20,332 nucleotides of DNA from CAISIP01 sp037968655 (GCA_037968655.1 JBBKVW010000188.1:1-20332), one strand, 5' to 3'. Shown: positions 1 through 8,261, counted from the first letter of the stretch. Numbers and translations: made by a program. Notes: a model not told the origin generated them from the letters alone.

Positions 1-155
1 AGGGCACCTGCACCGGCGAGCACGGCGTGGGCCTGCACAAGATGGACTTCCTGCTCACCGAGGCAGGCAGCGGGGCAGTGGACATGATGCGCACCATCAA
101 GCGTGCACTGGACCCCGACAACATCATGAACCCCGGCAAGATCTTCGCGCTCTGA
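1..155 (+). CDS. FAD-linked 2-hydroxyacid dehydrogenase, C-terminal end (partial)
   Basis: The window opens inside a gene; the reading frame starts at base 3 and gives 50 residues before a TGA stop. The peptide begins with GTCTGEHGVG and ends with LDPDNIMNPGKIFAL. These are the hallmarks of the C-terminal FAD-linked oxidase domain of the GlcD / cytochrome-type D-lactate dehydrogenase family: the TGEHGVG loop near the flavin, and the final DPxxIMNPGKI tail. Such enzymes oxidise D-lactate, glycolate or related 2-hydroxyacids and pass electrons to the respiratory chain. Which substrate applies cannot be told from the tail alone. The 5' end lies outside the window. Confidence 0.88.
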   Translation, partial: GTCTGEHGVGLHKMDFLLTEAGSGAVDMMRTIKRALDPDNIMNPGKIFAL

Positions 156-392
156 ATTGTGGAGTCGGGCGGGCATGCGACAGCCGATTGGCGCGCCGCC
201 AACGCCACAGCCTGCAAGCCCGGCGACATGCCGGGCCTGGGCCGCAGGGCCGCTTCCCAGTTGAAGGCAGGCGTGCATCGCGCGGTGGCTGGTTCAGCGT
301 GTCACAGCGCCGCTCCCAAGGTGATTTTCGACGTGCACGACACGGCGGCTGGTACGGCTCGCAGCAGCGGCTTTCCCAACGGGAAACGCGCG

Positions 393-2420
393 TTGTTCAG
401 CACGATCCGGTCGCGGCTCGCCCTTGCGCTCATGACTTTGCTGCTGGCCGGATTGAGCGCCTGGAGCCACCCGGTAGCAGCGCAGACAGCGGCAATCAAC
501 GGCGCGAACTGCGCTAGCGCCAAAGCCGTCGCACAGGCGCGACGCGTTGCCACGCGCGCCGACCAGGTGCTGGAAGACCGGGTTGTGACCTTGCCCGACA
601 ACCTGCCGCTGGCCTGGCGCAACGAGCAGGTCAAGCTGCGCTACGAGATCGATGTGTCGCGCTGCTCTGGCACGCAGAGTGCGGCGCTATCGATCTACCG
701 CGTTGGTGCGCCTTTCGTCGCGACAGCGCAGGACCACCCGGTTGGCTCCCTGCTGACACGGCGCCTGTTTGCGGCTCCAACGCATGACAGTGCGTCGCAG
801 GCGGACGCGCGGGCAGGCCCCGTGTTCAACGGGCGCATTCCCGCACTGCTGGCTGTGCCGCAGAACGCGCGCACGGTGCAGATCGAACTGCTGACCCTGC
901 CCTTCATACCCACAGGTTTGACCGAGGTAAAGCTCGGCCCCAGCAATGCGCTGTTGCCCGAAGCCGTGGCCGACGTCTACCGGGTGATCGGTTTCACCGA
1001 CGCCTCTGCCGGCCTGATGCTGGTGCTGGCCATGATGGCAGCGGTACTGTGGCTGCAAAGGCGCCATGACATGGGTTTCCTGTGGATGACGCTGGCCTGC
1101 GTTTCCTGGAGCGTACGGGCACTGACCTATTTCGACCGCAATGTCTACCTGCCGCCGATCTGGTTTGAGCAACTCAATTCCTTCAACATCCTGCTCACCG
1201 CGGTCGCCCTGTGTGCTGCGACGCTCGCGACGCTCGTGCCGCGCAGCACCATCTTCAGCCAGCCACGCAAACCGGAATGGCGTAAACGGCCACGCCAGGC
1301 GCTCATGTTCGCCATTGCCACCGGCGCGCTGGCGATTGTGCTGAGCATTTCGCTGGACAGCGGCGCCATGCTGGCGCGAGCTTACAACCAGGCCTGGGCG
1401 CTGGGCCTGTCGCTGGCCACGATCTGGTGGCTGTGGACTGGCCGGGTGCGCCTGTCGCCGCTGTACCGCTGGTCCGCCATCGCGGCCTACGTCGGCCTGA
1501 TCGCCTGCGCCGCGCATGACATGGCGCTGGTGACCGGCAGCATCGATTCGACCAGTTCGAGCTATCTGTTCTGGGGCTTTACCGTGGTGCTGGTGGTGTA
1601 CGCGCTGATATCGGGCGACTACATCGTCACCACGCTGAACCGCGCTGAGAACAGCAACCTGGAGCTGGAGCAACGCATCAGCAGCAAGTCCGCCGAACTG
1701 GAGCAAAGCTACCAGCAGTTGCGCAAGACGGAGATGGCCGGCGCGCTGGCGTCGGCGCGCCTGCAGGAGCGCGAACGCCTGCTGCGCGACATGCACGACG
1801 GCCTGGGCGCGCAATTGATGACGGCCTTGCGCGGGGTCGAGCGTTCGGCCCTCAGCCCGGAGCAGATCGCGCAGTCATTACAAGATGGCATGGACGAATT
1901 GCGCATGCTGATGGACAGCGCCGACATGGGCTCGGATCTGTCGGCCACGTTGGCCGCCTGGCGCAACCGCTGGGACAACCGGCTGAGCGCGGTGGGTGTG
2001 CAACTGCACTGGCACCTGGACGATTCGATCGACGACCTGCAGCAGGACAGCGACACGCTGCTGCAGATCATGCGGATACTGCAGGAGGCCGCAACCAATG
2101 TCGTCAAGCACGCGCAGGCGCACAACCTGCATGTGCAGGCGCGGCTGCTGGAGCACAACGCGCAGACCTGGCTGCTCGTCGTCGCGCGCGACGATGGGCA
2201 CGGATTACCAAAACTGGATACATCGCGCAGCCAGCGCGGCTTGCGCAACATGAGCCATCGCGCGGCGCAGATCGGCGCGCGGCTGGAGGTGTCGAACTGT
2301 GCCGACGCACAGGGTGGCTGCCAGGTGCTGCTGGAGTTGCGCATCGATCCACCGCCGGAGCGACCCGAGCGGCGCAAGCAGGCCCGTACGGCTGCAATAC
2401 CCCCGCCCCGACCCGCCTGA
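393..2420 (+). CDS. 7TM membrane sensor histidine kinase (HisKA_3 / NarL-type)
   Basis: Predicted inner-membrane sensor kinase of about 675 residues. Order of parts: an N-terminal signal sequence with two Arg and a Leu/Ala-rich core ending near PVAAQ; a periplasmic domain to about residue 200; seven hydrophobic helices (about 206-407), the 7TMR-DISM layout; a coiled coil (about 415-465); a HisKA_3 dimerisation box with phospho-acceptor His in RDMHDGLGAQL (about residue 468); and a HATPase_c domain with N-box (EAATNVVKHA), G1 (DDGHGLP) and G2 (RGLRNM). The frame is open from a GTG at 159, but the first 78 codons look non-coding. I chose the TTG at 393 because it puts the signal peptide at the N-terminus. 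A GTG at 333 with AAGG upstream is an equal alternative, and an ATG at 432 would cut into the signal sequence. The likely partner is the convergent response regulator next to it. The signal sensed is unknown. Confidence 0.85.
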   Translation: MFSTIRSRLALALMTLLLAGLSAWSHPVAAQTAAINGANCASAKAVAQARRVATRADQVLEDRVVTLPDNLPLAWRNEQVKLRYEIDVSRCSGTQSAALSIYRVGAPFVATAQDHPVGSLLTRRLFAAPTHDSASQADARAGPVFNGRIPALLAVPQNARTVQIELLTLPFIPTGLTEVKLGPSNALLPEAVADVYRVIGFTDASAGLMLVLAMMAAVLWLQRRHDMGFLWMTLACVSWSVRALTYFDRNVYLPPIWFEQLNSFNILLTAVALCAATLATLVPRSTIFSQPRKPEWRKRPRQALMFAIATGALAIVLSISLDSGAMLARAYNQAWALGLSLATIWWLWTGRVRLSPLYRWSAIAAYVGLIACAAHDMALVTGSIDSTSSSYLFWGFTVVLVVYALISGDYIVTTLNRAENSNLELEQRISSKSAELEQSYQQLRKTEMAGALASARLQERERLLRDMHDGLGAQLMTALRGVERSALSPEQIAQSLQDGMDELRMLMDSADMGSDLSATLAAWRNRWDNRLSAVGVQLHWHLDDSIDDLQQDSDTLLQIMRILQEAATNVVKHAQAHNLHVQARLLEHNAQTWLLVVARDDGHGLPKLDTSRSQRGLRNMSHRAAQIGARLEVSNCADAQGGCQVLLELRIDPPPERPERRKQARTAAIPPPRPA

Positions 2421-3149
2421 TCAGCTGACCAGGCCGCGCCGTGCCGCCTCCACGGCGGCCTCCGCGCGCGAGGAGATGTCGAGCTTTCGGTAGATATCGC
2501 GCACATAGCTGGTGACCGTATGCGCACTGATGCCCAGCAGGGCTGCGGCTTCGGGCACCTTGTAGCCCTTGCCGATCAGGCGCAGCACGTCCACCTCGCG
2601 ATCGGTCAACTGGCGCTGATTCGTGCTGGCGGCGCGATCGGGATCGGCCAAAGGCGGCCAATTGCTGTTGGCGCGGTTCAGGTAGCTGTCGGGCAGGTCG
2701 CGAAAGTGCTTCAACATGCGCAGCGCGATGGATGGGGACAGGGCCGGTTCACCCAGCCGCAGCCGATGCAACTGCGACACCACGACGGCACTGGGCTGGG
2801 ATTTGAGCACGTAGCCTGTGGCGCCGGCGCGCAATGCGGGAAAGACATGCGTGTCGTTGTCGTGGATGGTGGCAACGATCACGGTGGCGCCCGGGCGGGC
2901 TGCCACCAGCTCACTGATCAGCTCCTCGCTGGTGCCGTCCGGCAATCCCCAGTCGACCAGTGCCAGGCCATAGTCGAACTCGGCCATGCGCTCGCGCGCC
3001 TGCGCCAGCGTGGCGGCAGTGTCTACCCGGCGCACCTCGGGCAGAGCCCGGGGCAGCAACTCGGCCAGCCATTGGCGCGGCTCGTCCAGGTCTTCGACGA
3101 TCAAAGCCCGTTCGAACATGGCTTCGGTTTGCGTGTTGATGGAGCCCAT
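2421..3149 (-). CDS. NarL/LuxR-family two-component response regulator
   Basis: A 242-residue DNA-binding response regulator. The receiver domain (about 12-125) has the acidic pair E19-D20, phospho-acceptor D66 in LALVDWGLPDG, T94 and K116 in YVLKSQ. The C-terminal helix-turn-helix of LuxR/NarL type (about 181-242) reads LTDREVDVLRLIGKGYKVPEAA and then GISAHTVTSYVRDIYRKL. A long linker (about 140-180) joins them. The start used is the ATG at 3149; an ATG at 3119, directly before the receiver fold (MFERALIVED), is equally possible, and neither has a strong Shine-Dalgarno sequence. The open frame runs upstream to 3332, but those residues do not look like a receiver domain. It lies tail to tail with the HisKA_3 kinase, the kinase class that normally pairs with NarL-type regulators, so they are probably partners although not co-transcribed. 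Confidence 0.9.
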   Translation of the reverse strand: MGSINTQTEAMFERALIVEDLDEPRQWLAELLPRALPEVRRVDTAATLAQARERMAEFDYGLALVDWGLPDGTSEELISELVAARPGATVIVATIHDNDTHVFPALRAGATGYVLKSQPSAVVVSQLHRLRLGEPALSPSIALRMLKHFRDLPDSYLNRANSNWPPLADPDRAASTNQRQLTDREVDVLRLIGKGYKVPEAAALLGISAHTVTSYVRDIYRKLDISSRAEAAVEAARRGLVS

Positions 3150-3337
3150 GCGATCACAACCAGATAAATGCGCAGCGCAAACCGCAGTATGCAACCCGTC
3201 CAGCGTCGGACGTTGAAGGCACGGGTAATGCAGAGTGATGCACGGGGGATTTCCTTGGGCAGTCGCGCATGGGCCGGGCCATGCAGGCTCGCCTGGGCCG
3301 GTGCGCTGACGCCAGTCTGGCGAAGATACCACCAGAC

Positions 3338-3374
3338 AAAACGCGCGTCACCCCCTGTGTGGGGGTGACGCGCG
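3338..3374 (-). terminator. Strong intrinsic terminator after the HD-GYP gene
   Basis: A perfect 14-bp inverted repeat (3342-3355 CGCGCGTCACCCCC and 3361-3374 GGGGGTGACGCGCG) is separated by the loop TGTGT. Read on the minus strand, the hairpin is followed at once by TTTTGTCTGG, so it fits a Rho-independent terminator. It lies 33 bases past the HD-GYP stop codon and probably ends the long minus-strand operon. It also insulates the response regulator gene further left. Confidence 0.85.
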
Positions 3375-3406
3375 CGTTGCAGTTGGCAGGCCTGGTGCCG
3401 ACGGCT

Positions 3407-4195
3407 TCAGGCGCTTTCGGCAATTGCCATGGCCAGGTAGTCCATCTTTTTCTGCAACTCGGCCTCGGTGTCGGCATGGCGGCGTCCAATGTCGGCAAAT
3501 GCGTGTTCGATCTCCAGCAAGGCGTCGACCATGTGCGGTGCGAACTGTGCGCCGCGCTGCTGGAATATCAGCTGTATCGCCTTGTCGTGCGGTACGCCGG
3601 CGCGGTAGACGCGGTCGCTGGTCAAGGCGTCGTATGAGTCGGCGATCGTCATCAACTGGGCCGCCACCGGGATCGCGTCACCGGCCAGGCCCTGCGGATA
3701 GCCCTTGCCATCCCAGCGCTCGTGGTGGCACAGCACGATATCGCGCGCCAGGTCCAGCAGCTCCGATGGACCGCCGGCATTGCGCTGGATCTGGTCGATC
3801 AGGTCGCGCCCGATGGTCGGGTGTGTGCGCATGATGTCGAGTTCGTCCTGCGCCAGTGCGCCCGGCTTGAGCAGGATGCGATCTGGCACGCCGCTGTTGC
3901 CGATGTCGTGCAGTGCGCTGGCACGCACCAGCGTGTCAACCCGCGCATCGGGCCACAGTTCGGCAAAGGCTTGATCGTCACACAGGCGCCGCGCCATGGC
4001 CTGCACGTATAACTGGATGCGCCGTATATGGTGCCCGGCTTCACCGGGCTCTGCCATCGCGGCCATGGCCAATAGCAGGGCATCGGTCAAGCTGCCAGCG
4101 CCTTGTGCAGCGCCTGGGGGCAAGGCTTCACCTGTGGACAATGCTGCCGACCCGGCGCTGTCGTCCGGCTCGGGTTTTGAATCAGTGGGGCTCAA
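3407..4195 (-). CDS. HD-GYP domain protein (putative c-di-GMP phosphodiesterase)
   Basis: A 262-residue soluble protein with a low-complexity Pro/Ala/Gly N-terminus (1-35) and an HD-GYP domain (about 40-235). Visible motifs are the upstream His in GHHIRRIQ, H96-D97 in HDIGNSGVPD, the His in RTHPTIG (H125), the HHE plus DGKGYP signature (157-167) and D186. HD-GYP enzymes hydrolyse cyclic di-GMP at a di- or tri-iron centre. The usual Lys of HDxGK is Asn100 here, so full activity is uncertain. The start is a TTG with GGAGAG seven bases upstream, which I trust over any ATG. The gene begins 59 bases after the methyltransferase stop on the same strand, so it may be the last gene of the segregation operon. 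The intrinsic terminator follows it. Confidence 0.88.
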   Translation of the reverse strand: MSPTDSKPEPDDSAGSAALSTGEALPPGAAQGAGSLTDALLLAMAAMAEPGEAGHHIRRIQLYVQAMARRLCDDQAFAELWPDARVDTLVRASALHDIGNSGVPDRILLKPGALAQDELDIMRTHPTIGRDLIDQIQRNAGGPSELLDLARDIVLCHHERWDGKGYPQGLAGDAIPVAAQLMTIADSYDALTSDRVYRAGVPHDKAIQLIFQQRGAQFAPHMVDALLEIEHAFADIGRRHADTEAELQKKMDYLAMAIAESA

Positions 4196-4254
4196 TGCGA
4201 CTCTCCGCCGTGTTCGATCCGACCCATGTTACGACGTCTGGCCAATGTCCTGTG

Positions 4255-5034
4255 TCAGACATTTCCAACAAGTGCCGCAATATCACCACGCTCTCGAAAC
4301 GGGATCCGGTAGGCCCAGACCGACCTGCCGTCGGCAAGCTGCAGGCGCACATCCGGATGCAGCGCAAGGACTTCAAATTCCAGGCTTACCAGCCAGCTTC
4401 CCGCCGCCATTTCGGCCCCTGCCTTGGCCGTCGCCCTGGGCATGCTCTCGGGACGCTGGAACATGTAGACCATGGCATAGGAGCCCCAGGGCATGCCCCA
4501 GATATCACCGTGGCGGACCTGCGCCCACGGGCAGCGCAAACCGCACCACGCGCACAGCGGCCAGCTCCATTCAAGGCCGTGCAATTGCGCTTGCGGATAT
4601 GCAGCGCGCAGTGCGCGCAGGCCATGACCCAGGCCACAACCGGCATCCAGAATCTGCGCACCATCAGGCAATGCGACCTGTACGGGCAATCCGAGCAGTG
4701 CGCCGCTCGGGGTTGGAAAAAACGGCGCGTCGCGCCAGGCCTTGACTGGATAGAGCAGCAGGACCAGCACCAGCAACAGCAGCCAGACCCAGGCCGGCAC
4801 CACCGCCATACCGCTGGCCAGGAGCGCCAGCGGAAACCCTGCCGCAATGACCATGCGGCGCCACCAGTTGCTTCCGGCGGGGCTCATGGCCAAGCCCGGA
4901 ACACTGGCCAGCAACAGAGCCGGTTCAGCAGCCAGGTCCAATCGCGTGATGATCAGGTAGGCCAGCCAGCACAGACCCCAGGCCAGGACGACCGGCAGGG
5001 GCCAGCGCAGGCGCAGCGCCATGGGACGGATCAA
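4255..5034 (-). CDS. Membrane-anchored class I SAM-dependent methyltransferase-like protein
   Basis: A 259-residue protein. The N-terminal third has three hydrophobic stretches (about 12-30, 62-80, 82-97), suggesting membrane anchoring, and is followed by a cytoplasmic class I methyltransferase fold. SAM-binding motif I is ILDAGCGLGHGL (128-139) and the acidic end of strand 2 is in LHGLEWS (around E155). The substrate is unknown. The first codon taken is a TTG that overlaps the parB stop (TTGA); an ATG four codons downstream (5022) is the alternative. The overlap implies co-translation with parB. This gene is downstream of the core segregation genes, and nothing in the sequence ties it to chromosome partitioning. 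The C-terminal half has no other motif I recognise. Confidence 0.75.
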   Translation of the reverse strand: MIRPMALRLRWPLPVVLAWGLCWLAYLIITRLDLAAEPALLLASVPGLAMSPAGSNWWRRMVIAAGFPLALLASGMAVVPAWVWLLLLVLVLLLYPVKAWRDAPFFPTPSGALLGLPVQVALPDGAQILDAGCGLGHGLRALRAAYPQAQLHGLEWSWPLCAWCGLRCPWAQVRHGDIWGMPWGSYAMVYMFQRPESMPRATAKAGAEMAAGSWLVSLEFEVLALHPDVRLQLADGRSVWAYRIPFRERGDIAALVGNV

Positions 5035-6029
5035 TGGTTGGCGTTGTGGCCGAGCTTGTCGATCAGGCCGTTGAGTTCTTCCAGCGAGCCGAACTGTATG
5101 GCGACCTCGCCCTGCTCCTGCACCCGGCCGCCGCGCTTGACGCGCTTTTTCACCCGCACCTCGACGTCGGCGGTCAGCAGGTCGGACAGCTGCTCTTCCA
5201 GTCGGCGCAGGTCGCGCGATTTTTCCTTTTTGGGTTTGGGCGACGTCAGCGCGAATTCGGCATTGAGCTTTTTCACCAACGCCTCGGCCTCGCGCACCGA
5301 CATCTTGCGCGCCGCGATCTGGCTGGCGGCGGTGATCTGGGACGCGCGCTCGAGCGCCAGCAGCGCGCGGGCGTGGCCCATTTCCAGGTCACCGGCCATC
5401 AGCATGGTCTGCACCGGATCGGCCAACTGCAGCAGGCGCAGCAGGTTGCTGGCGGCGCTGCGCGAACGTCCAACGGCCTGCGCCGCCTGTTCGTGAGTGA
5501 GTCCAAACTCTTTCACCAGGCGTTGCAAACCCTGGGCGTCTTCCAGCGGATTGAGGTCTTCGCGCTGCATGTTCTCGATCAGCGCCATGGCCGCTGCGGC
5601 CTCGTTGCCGACGTCGCGCACCAGCACCGGCACGCTGTCCAGGCCGGCTAGCCGGGCCGCGCGAAAGCGGCGTTCGCCAGCGATGATCTCGTAGATCGGC
5701 CGGTCACCACGGGTCAGGCTGTCGACGCCGCTGGCGTCCGGCGCCTGCATCGCGCGCAGGCGCTGCAGGCCATCGGCGGGATCGAGGCGGCGCACCAGGA
5801 TCGGCTGCATGATGCCCTGTGCCTTGATGGACTCGGCCAATTCGTACAAGGCGCCCTCGTCCATGCGGGTACGCGGCTGGTATTGGCCCGGCACCATGTC
5901 GGACAGAAACAGTGTTGCCGGCTGGCCCGGTCCGGCGTCGGCGCCTGTGGCGGGATTTTCAGCCTGGGCGGCAGGCCCGAGCAAGGCCTCCAGGCCACGG
6001 CCCAGGCCCTTGAATTTCTTGGTCACCAT
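5031..6029 (-). CDS. parB: Chromosome partitioning protein ParB (parS-binding CTPase)
   Basis: ParB of 332 residues. The N-terminus is the typical KGLGRGLEALLG. The CTP-binding N-domain (about 40-150) includes IMQPILVR and the GERRFRAARLAGL box (118-130). The central parS-recognition helix-turn-helix lies around 178-200 (LTHEQAAQAVGRSRSAASNLLRLLQL). The C-terminal dimerisation domain is about 275-332. A 30-residue insert (82-110) lies between the two conserved parts of the CTPase domain. The start is the ATG at 6029 with AAGGA seven bases upstream; the frame is open further 5' but that part does not look coding. Known role: it loads at parS as a CTP-gated clamp, spreads, and works with ParA and SMC to segregate origins. 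Two parS sites lie 2.3 and 3.5 kb away in the same locus. Confidence 0.97.
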   Translation of the reverse strand: MVTKKFKGLGRGLEALLGPAAQAENPATGADAGPGQPATLFLSDMVPGQYQPRTRMDEGALYELAESIKAQGIMQPILVRRLDPADGLQRLRAMQAPDASGVDSLTRGDRPIYEIIAGERRFRAARLAGLDSVPVLVRDVGNEAAAAMALIENMQREDLNPLEDAQGLQRLVKEFGLTHEQAAQAVGRSRSAASNLLRLLQLADPVQTMLMAGDLEMGHARALLALERASQITAASQIAARKMSVREAEALVKKLNAEFALTSPKPKKEKSRDLRRLEEQLSDLLTADVEVRVKKRVKRGGRVQEQGEVAIQFGSLEELNGLIDKLGHNANH

Positions 6030-6045
6030 GGTGTTTTCCTTTTGG

Positions 6046-6672
6046 TCATGTCTGAGTGGATCGCCGTTGCGGCTGTGCGGGCGACACCGTTGTGGTGGGC
6101 ATTGCGCCACCTGCCTGGCAAAGGTTCAGCAGTCGGGCATGGCCGGCGGGCCAATCGCCCAGATCACTGTCCGAGTTGATGTGCCCAAGCTTTCCGCAGT
6201 CGACGAATTGCGCACCCCAGGCGTCCGCGAAAAGCCGGGCCCGCGAAAAACTGCAATAGGGGTCGTCGCGGCTGGACAGCAACTGGCTGGGAAACGGCAG
6301 TTTGCGCAGTGCAGGCGGCGACCAGCTGTGCAAGACGCTGGCCAGCTCCGGGCATTGCGTATCACCGGGGGCGACCAGCAGCGAAGCCTTGATGCGGTGC
6401 GCCAGGCCTGAACTGGCCGCCCAGGACGCCACCAGCTGACAACCCAGGCTATGCGCCGCCAGCACGATCCGAGGCGGCGCATCTGGCGCACGGTCCTGCT
6501 CCAGCGCCAGCACCACATCCTGCAATCGCGCCAACCAGTCGCCGCGCAGCGGCCGCATCCAGTCATGCTGCTCGACCCGCTGGTAGCCGAACTGGCGCTC
6601 CCAATGGCTTTGCCAGTGGGCCGGCCCCGAGTTCTGCCAGCCGGGCAATAGCAGGATATTCAGTTCCGCCAT
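6046..6672 (-). CDS. RBBP9/YdeN-family alpha/beta hydrolase
   Basis: A 208-residue cytoplasmic serine hydrolase-like protein. It starts with LNILLLPGWQNSGPAHWQ, the signature N-terminus of the RBBP9/YdeN family. The nucleophile elbow is AAHSLGC (Ser75), the acid is in SSRDDPY (D136 or D137) and the base is in KLGHINSDS (His164), so the triad is complete. The last 20 residues are Thr/Gln/Arg-rich and probably disordered. The physiological substrate of bacterial members is generally unknown. It lies between parA and parB on the same strand, 57 bases after parA and 16 bases before parB, and the parB ribosome-binding site sits in that gap. It is therefore almost certainly co-transcribed with the partition genes. 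Confidence 0.88.
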   Translation of the reverse strand: MAELNILLLPGWQNSGPAHWQSHWERQFGYQRVEQHDWMRPLRGDWLARLQDVVLALEQDRAPDAPPRIVLAAHSLGCQLVASWAASSGLAHRIKASLLVAPGDTQCPELASVLHSWSPPALRKLPFPSQLLSSRDDPYCSFSRARLFADAWGAQFVDCGKLGHINSDSDLGDWPAGHARLLNLCQAGGAMPTTTVSPAQPQRRSTQT

Positions 6673-6729
6673 GGCAGAGGCTTGCGATGGACTTGCAACA
6701 CAGCAGCGTCAGGCGCCGGGCACGATTGA

Positions 6730-7515
6730 TTACAGGCTCGCAATGCGCGCCACCATTTCGCTGGCAAATGCCACGTAGGCCTGGGCCCCTTTGGATGCCG
6801 GGTCGAACACCACGCCCGGAACGCCATAGCTGGGCGCTTCGGCGAGCCGGACATTGCGCGGAATCACGGTGTTGAACACCTTCTCGGCAAAATGCGCCTT
6901 GAGCTGGTCGCTGACCTGCTGCTGCAACGTGATGCGCGGGTCGAACATGACCCGCAACAGGCCGATCACGGCAAGGTCCTTGTTCATGTTGGCGCGCACC
7001 TGGCGGATCGTGTTGACCAGGTCGGTCAGGCCTTCGAGCGCAAAGTATTCGCACTGCATCGGCACGATCACGCCGTGGGCGCAGCTCAGCCCGTTGAGCG
7101 TCAGCATCGACAGCGACGGCGGACAGTCGATCAGGATGAAGTCGTAGTCGGCCTGCACCTCTTCCAGCGCCGCCTTGAGCCGGCGCTCGCGGCGCTCGAC
7201 GCCGACCAGCTCGACCTCGGCACCGGCCAGATCGCGATTGGCGCCCAGGATGGCGTAGCCGCAGCCGGCCGCCACGAGTTTGTCACTGGTGACGAGGGCC
7301 TGCGCCACGGTGGCCGAGCCAAGCAGCACGTCGTAGACGCTGGCAGCGAGCTGGCGCTTGTCGACTCCTGAGCCCATGGTCGCATTGCCCTGTGGGTCCA
7401 GGTCGACCATCAACACCTTTTGCCCGACCTTGGCCAACCCGGCGGCCAGGTTGACTGTGGTGGTGGTCTTGCCGACACCACCCTTCTGGTTCGCGATGCA
7501 AAAGATCTTGGCCAT
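6730..7515 (-). CDS. parA: Chromosome partitioning ATPase ParA (Soj type)
   Basis: ParA of 261 residues, the normal size for the short chromosomal type without an N-terminal HTH. The deviant Walker A is KGGVGKTT (11-18), with the signature Lys at its start. Walker A' is VDLDPQGN (37-44), Walker B is FILIDCPP (126-132), and the C-terminal part includes GVPGVVFDPASKGAQAY. The start is the ATG at 7515, directly before KIFCIANQKGG; the frame is open far upstream but there it overlaps the LysE-family gene. It binds DNA non-specifically as an ATP dimer and is released by ParB-parS, moving origins apart. The cognate parB lies one gene downstream. Confidence 0.97.
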   Translation of the reverse strand: MAKIFCIANQKGGVGKTTTTVNLAAGLAKVGQKVLMVDLDPQGNATMGSGVDKRQLAASVYDVLLGSATVAQALVTSDKLVAAGCGYAILGANRDLAGAEVELVGVERRERRLKAALEEVQADYDFILIDCPPSLSMLTLNGLSCAHGVIVPMQCEYFALEGLTDLVNTIRQVRANMNKDLAVIGLLRVMFDPRITLQQQVSDQLKAHFAEKVFNTVIPRNVRLAEAPSYGVPGVVFDPASKGAQAYVAFASEMVARIASL

Positions 7516-7556
7516 GCGGTGGTCTGTTCCGGGGTTTGTAGGTTCGAATGCCGGAT

Positions 7557-8171
7557 TCAGTTGCCAACTGCCAGCTTGACGCCGAAGCCGATCAGCAGCA
7601 GACCGGCAATTTTGTTCAGCAGTTGCGCAAGCCTGGGGCTGGCGCGCATGCGCTCGGCCAGAAAATGCGCCAGCAGCGTCATCGTCAGGCCATAGGCAAA
7701 GGTGAGCAGGGCCACCGTCAGCGCCATCACGCCAAAGGTCAGCATTCCTTGATGCCGCGCCGGGTCGACGAACAGCGGGAAAAACGCCATGTAAAACACG
7801 ATCGCCTTGGGATTCAACAACGTGATCAGGAAGGACTGGCGCACATATTGGCCGGTGCGCATATGCAATACGGGCTGCGATCCTGCCTTGGCCATGAACA
7901 TGCGCACACCCAGCCAGGCCAGGTAGGCCGCACCTAGCCATTGCACGGCGTGAAATGCCGCCGGATAGGCCGCCAGCAGGGCCGCAACACCGGCCACCGC
8001 CAGCCAGATCAGTACCTGATCGCCCACGATGACGCCCCAGGTTGCCGCCAGGCCACCGCCGATTCCACCCTTGCTGGTCGACGTGATCAAGGCCAGATTA
8101 CCTGGGCCTGGAATCAAAAGGAACACGATGATTGCGATGACGAATGCACCGTAGTCGGCAATGCCAAACAT
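7557..8171 (-). CDS. LysE-family amino acid / metabolite exporter
   Basis: A 204-residue inner-membrane protein with about six hydrophobic helices and the LysE/RhtB signature FLLIPGPGNLALITSTSKGGIGGGL near the N-terminus, given here in shorter form as PGPGNLALI. Later motifs QWLGAAYLAWLG and LITLLNPKAIVFYMAFFP are also typical of the family. These proteins export amino acids or small metabolites using the proton gradient; the substrate cannot be read from sequence. The start is the ATG at 8171 with AGGA six bases upstream; 25 further in-frame upstream codons lack family similarity. It sits between rsmG (90-base gap) and parA (41-base gap). Confidence 0.92.
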   Translation of the reverse strand: MFGIADYGAFVIAIIVFLLIPGPGNLALITSTSKGGIGGGLAATWGVIVGDQVLIWLAVAGVAALLAAYPAAFHAVQWLGAAYLAWLGVRMFMAKAGSQPVLHMRTGQYVRQSFLITLLNPKAIVFYMAFFPLFVDPARHQGMLTFGVMALTVALLTFAYGLTMTLLAHFLAERMRASPRLAQLLNKIAGLLLIGFGVKLAVGN

Positions 8172-8261
8172 GGGAAATCCTAAGGGGGAGGCTTTGGAGT
8201 TTACTGCCTGCGCAAAGGCGGCCATTGCGGCAAAAGCCATGAGCAAGCGTCCGCGGCCACG

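Noticed and set aside
159..392. N-terminal extension of the sensor kinase from a GTG at 159
   Set aside because: These 78 codons show no domain-like sequence and would bury the signal peptide; I treat most of the stretch as untranslated upstream DNA, though a GTG start at 333 cannot be excluded.
687..1814. A 375-codon open frame on the minus strand
   Set aside because: Antisense to the sensor kinase; Gln/His/Arg-rich shadow.
3913..5496. A 527-codon open frame on the plus strand
   Set aside because: It lies antisense to the HD-GYP, methyltransferase and parB genes, whose products are clearly recognisable. Its translation is rich in Arg, Gln and Ser without motifs, as expected for a GC-rich shadow frame.
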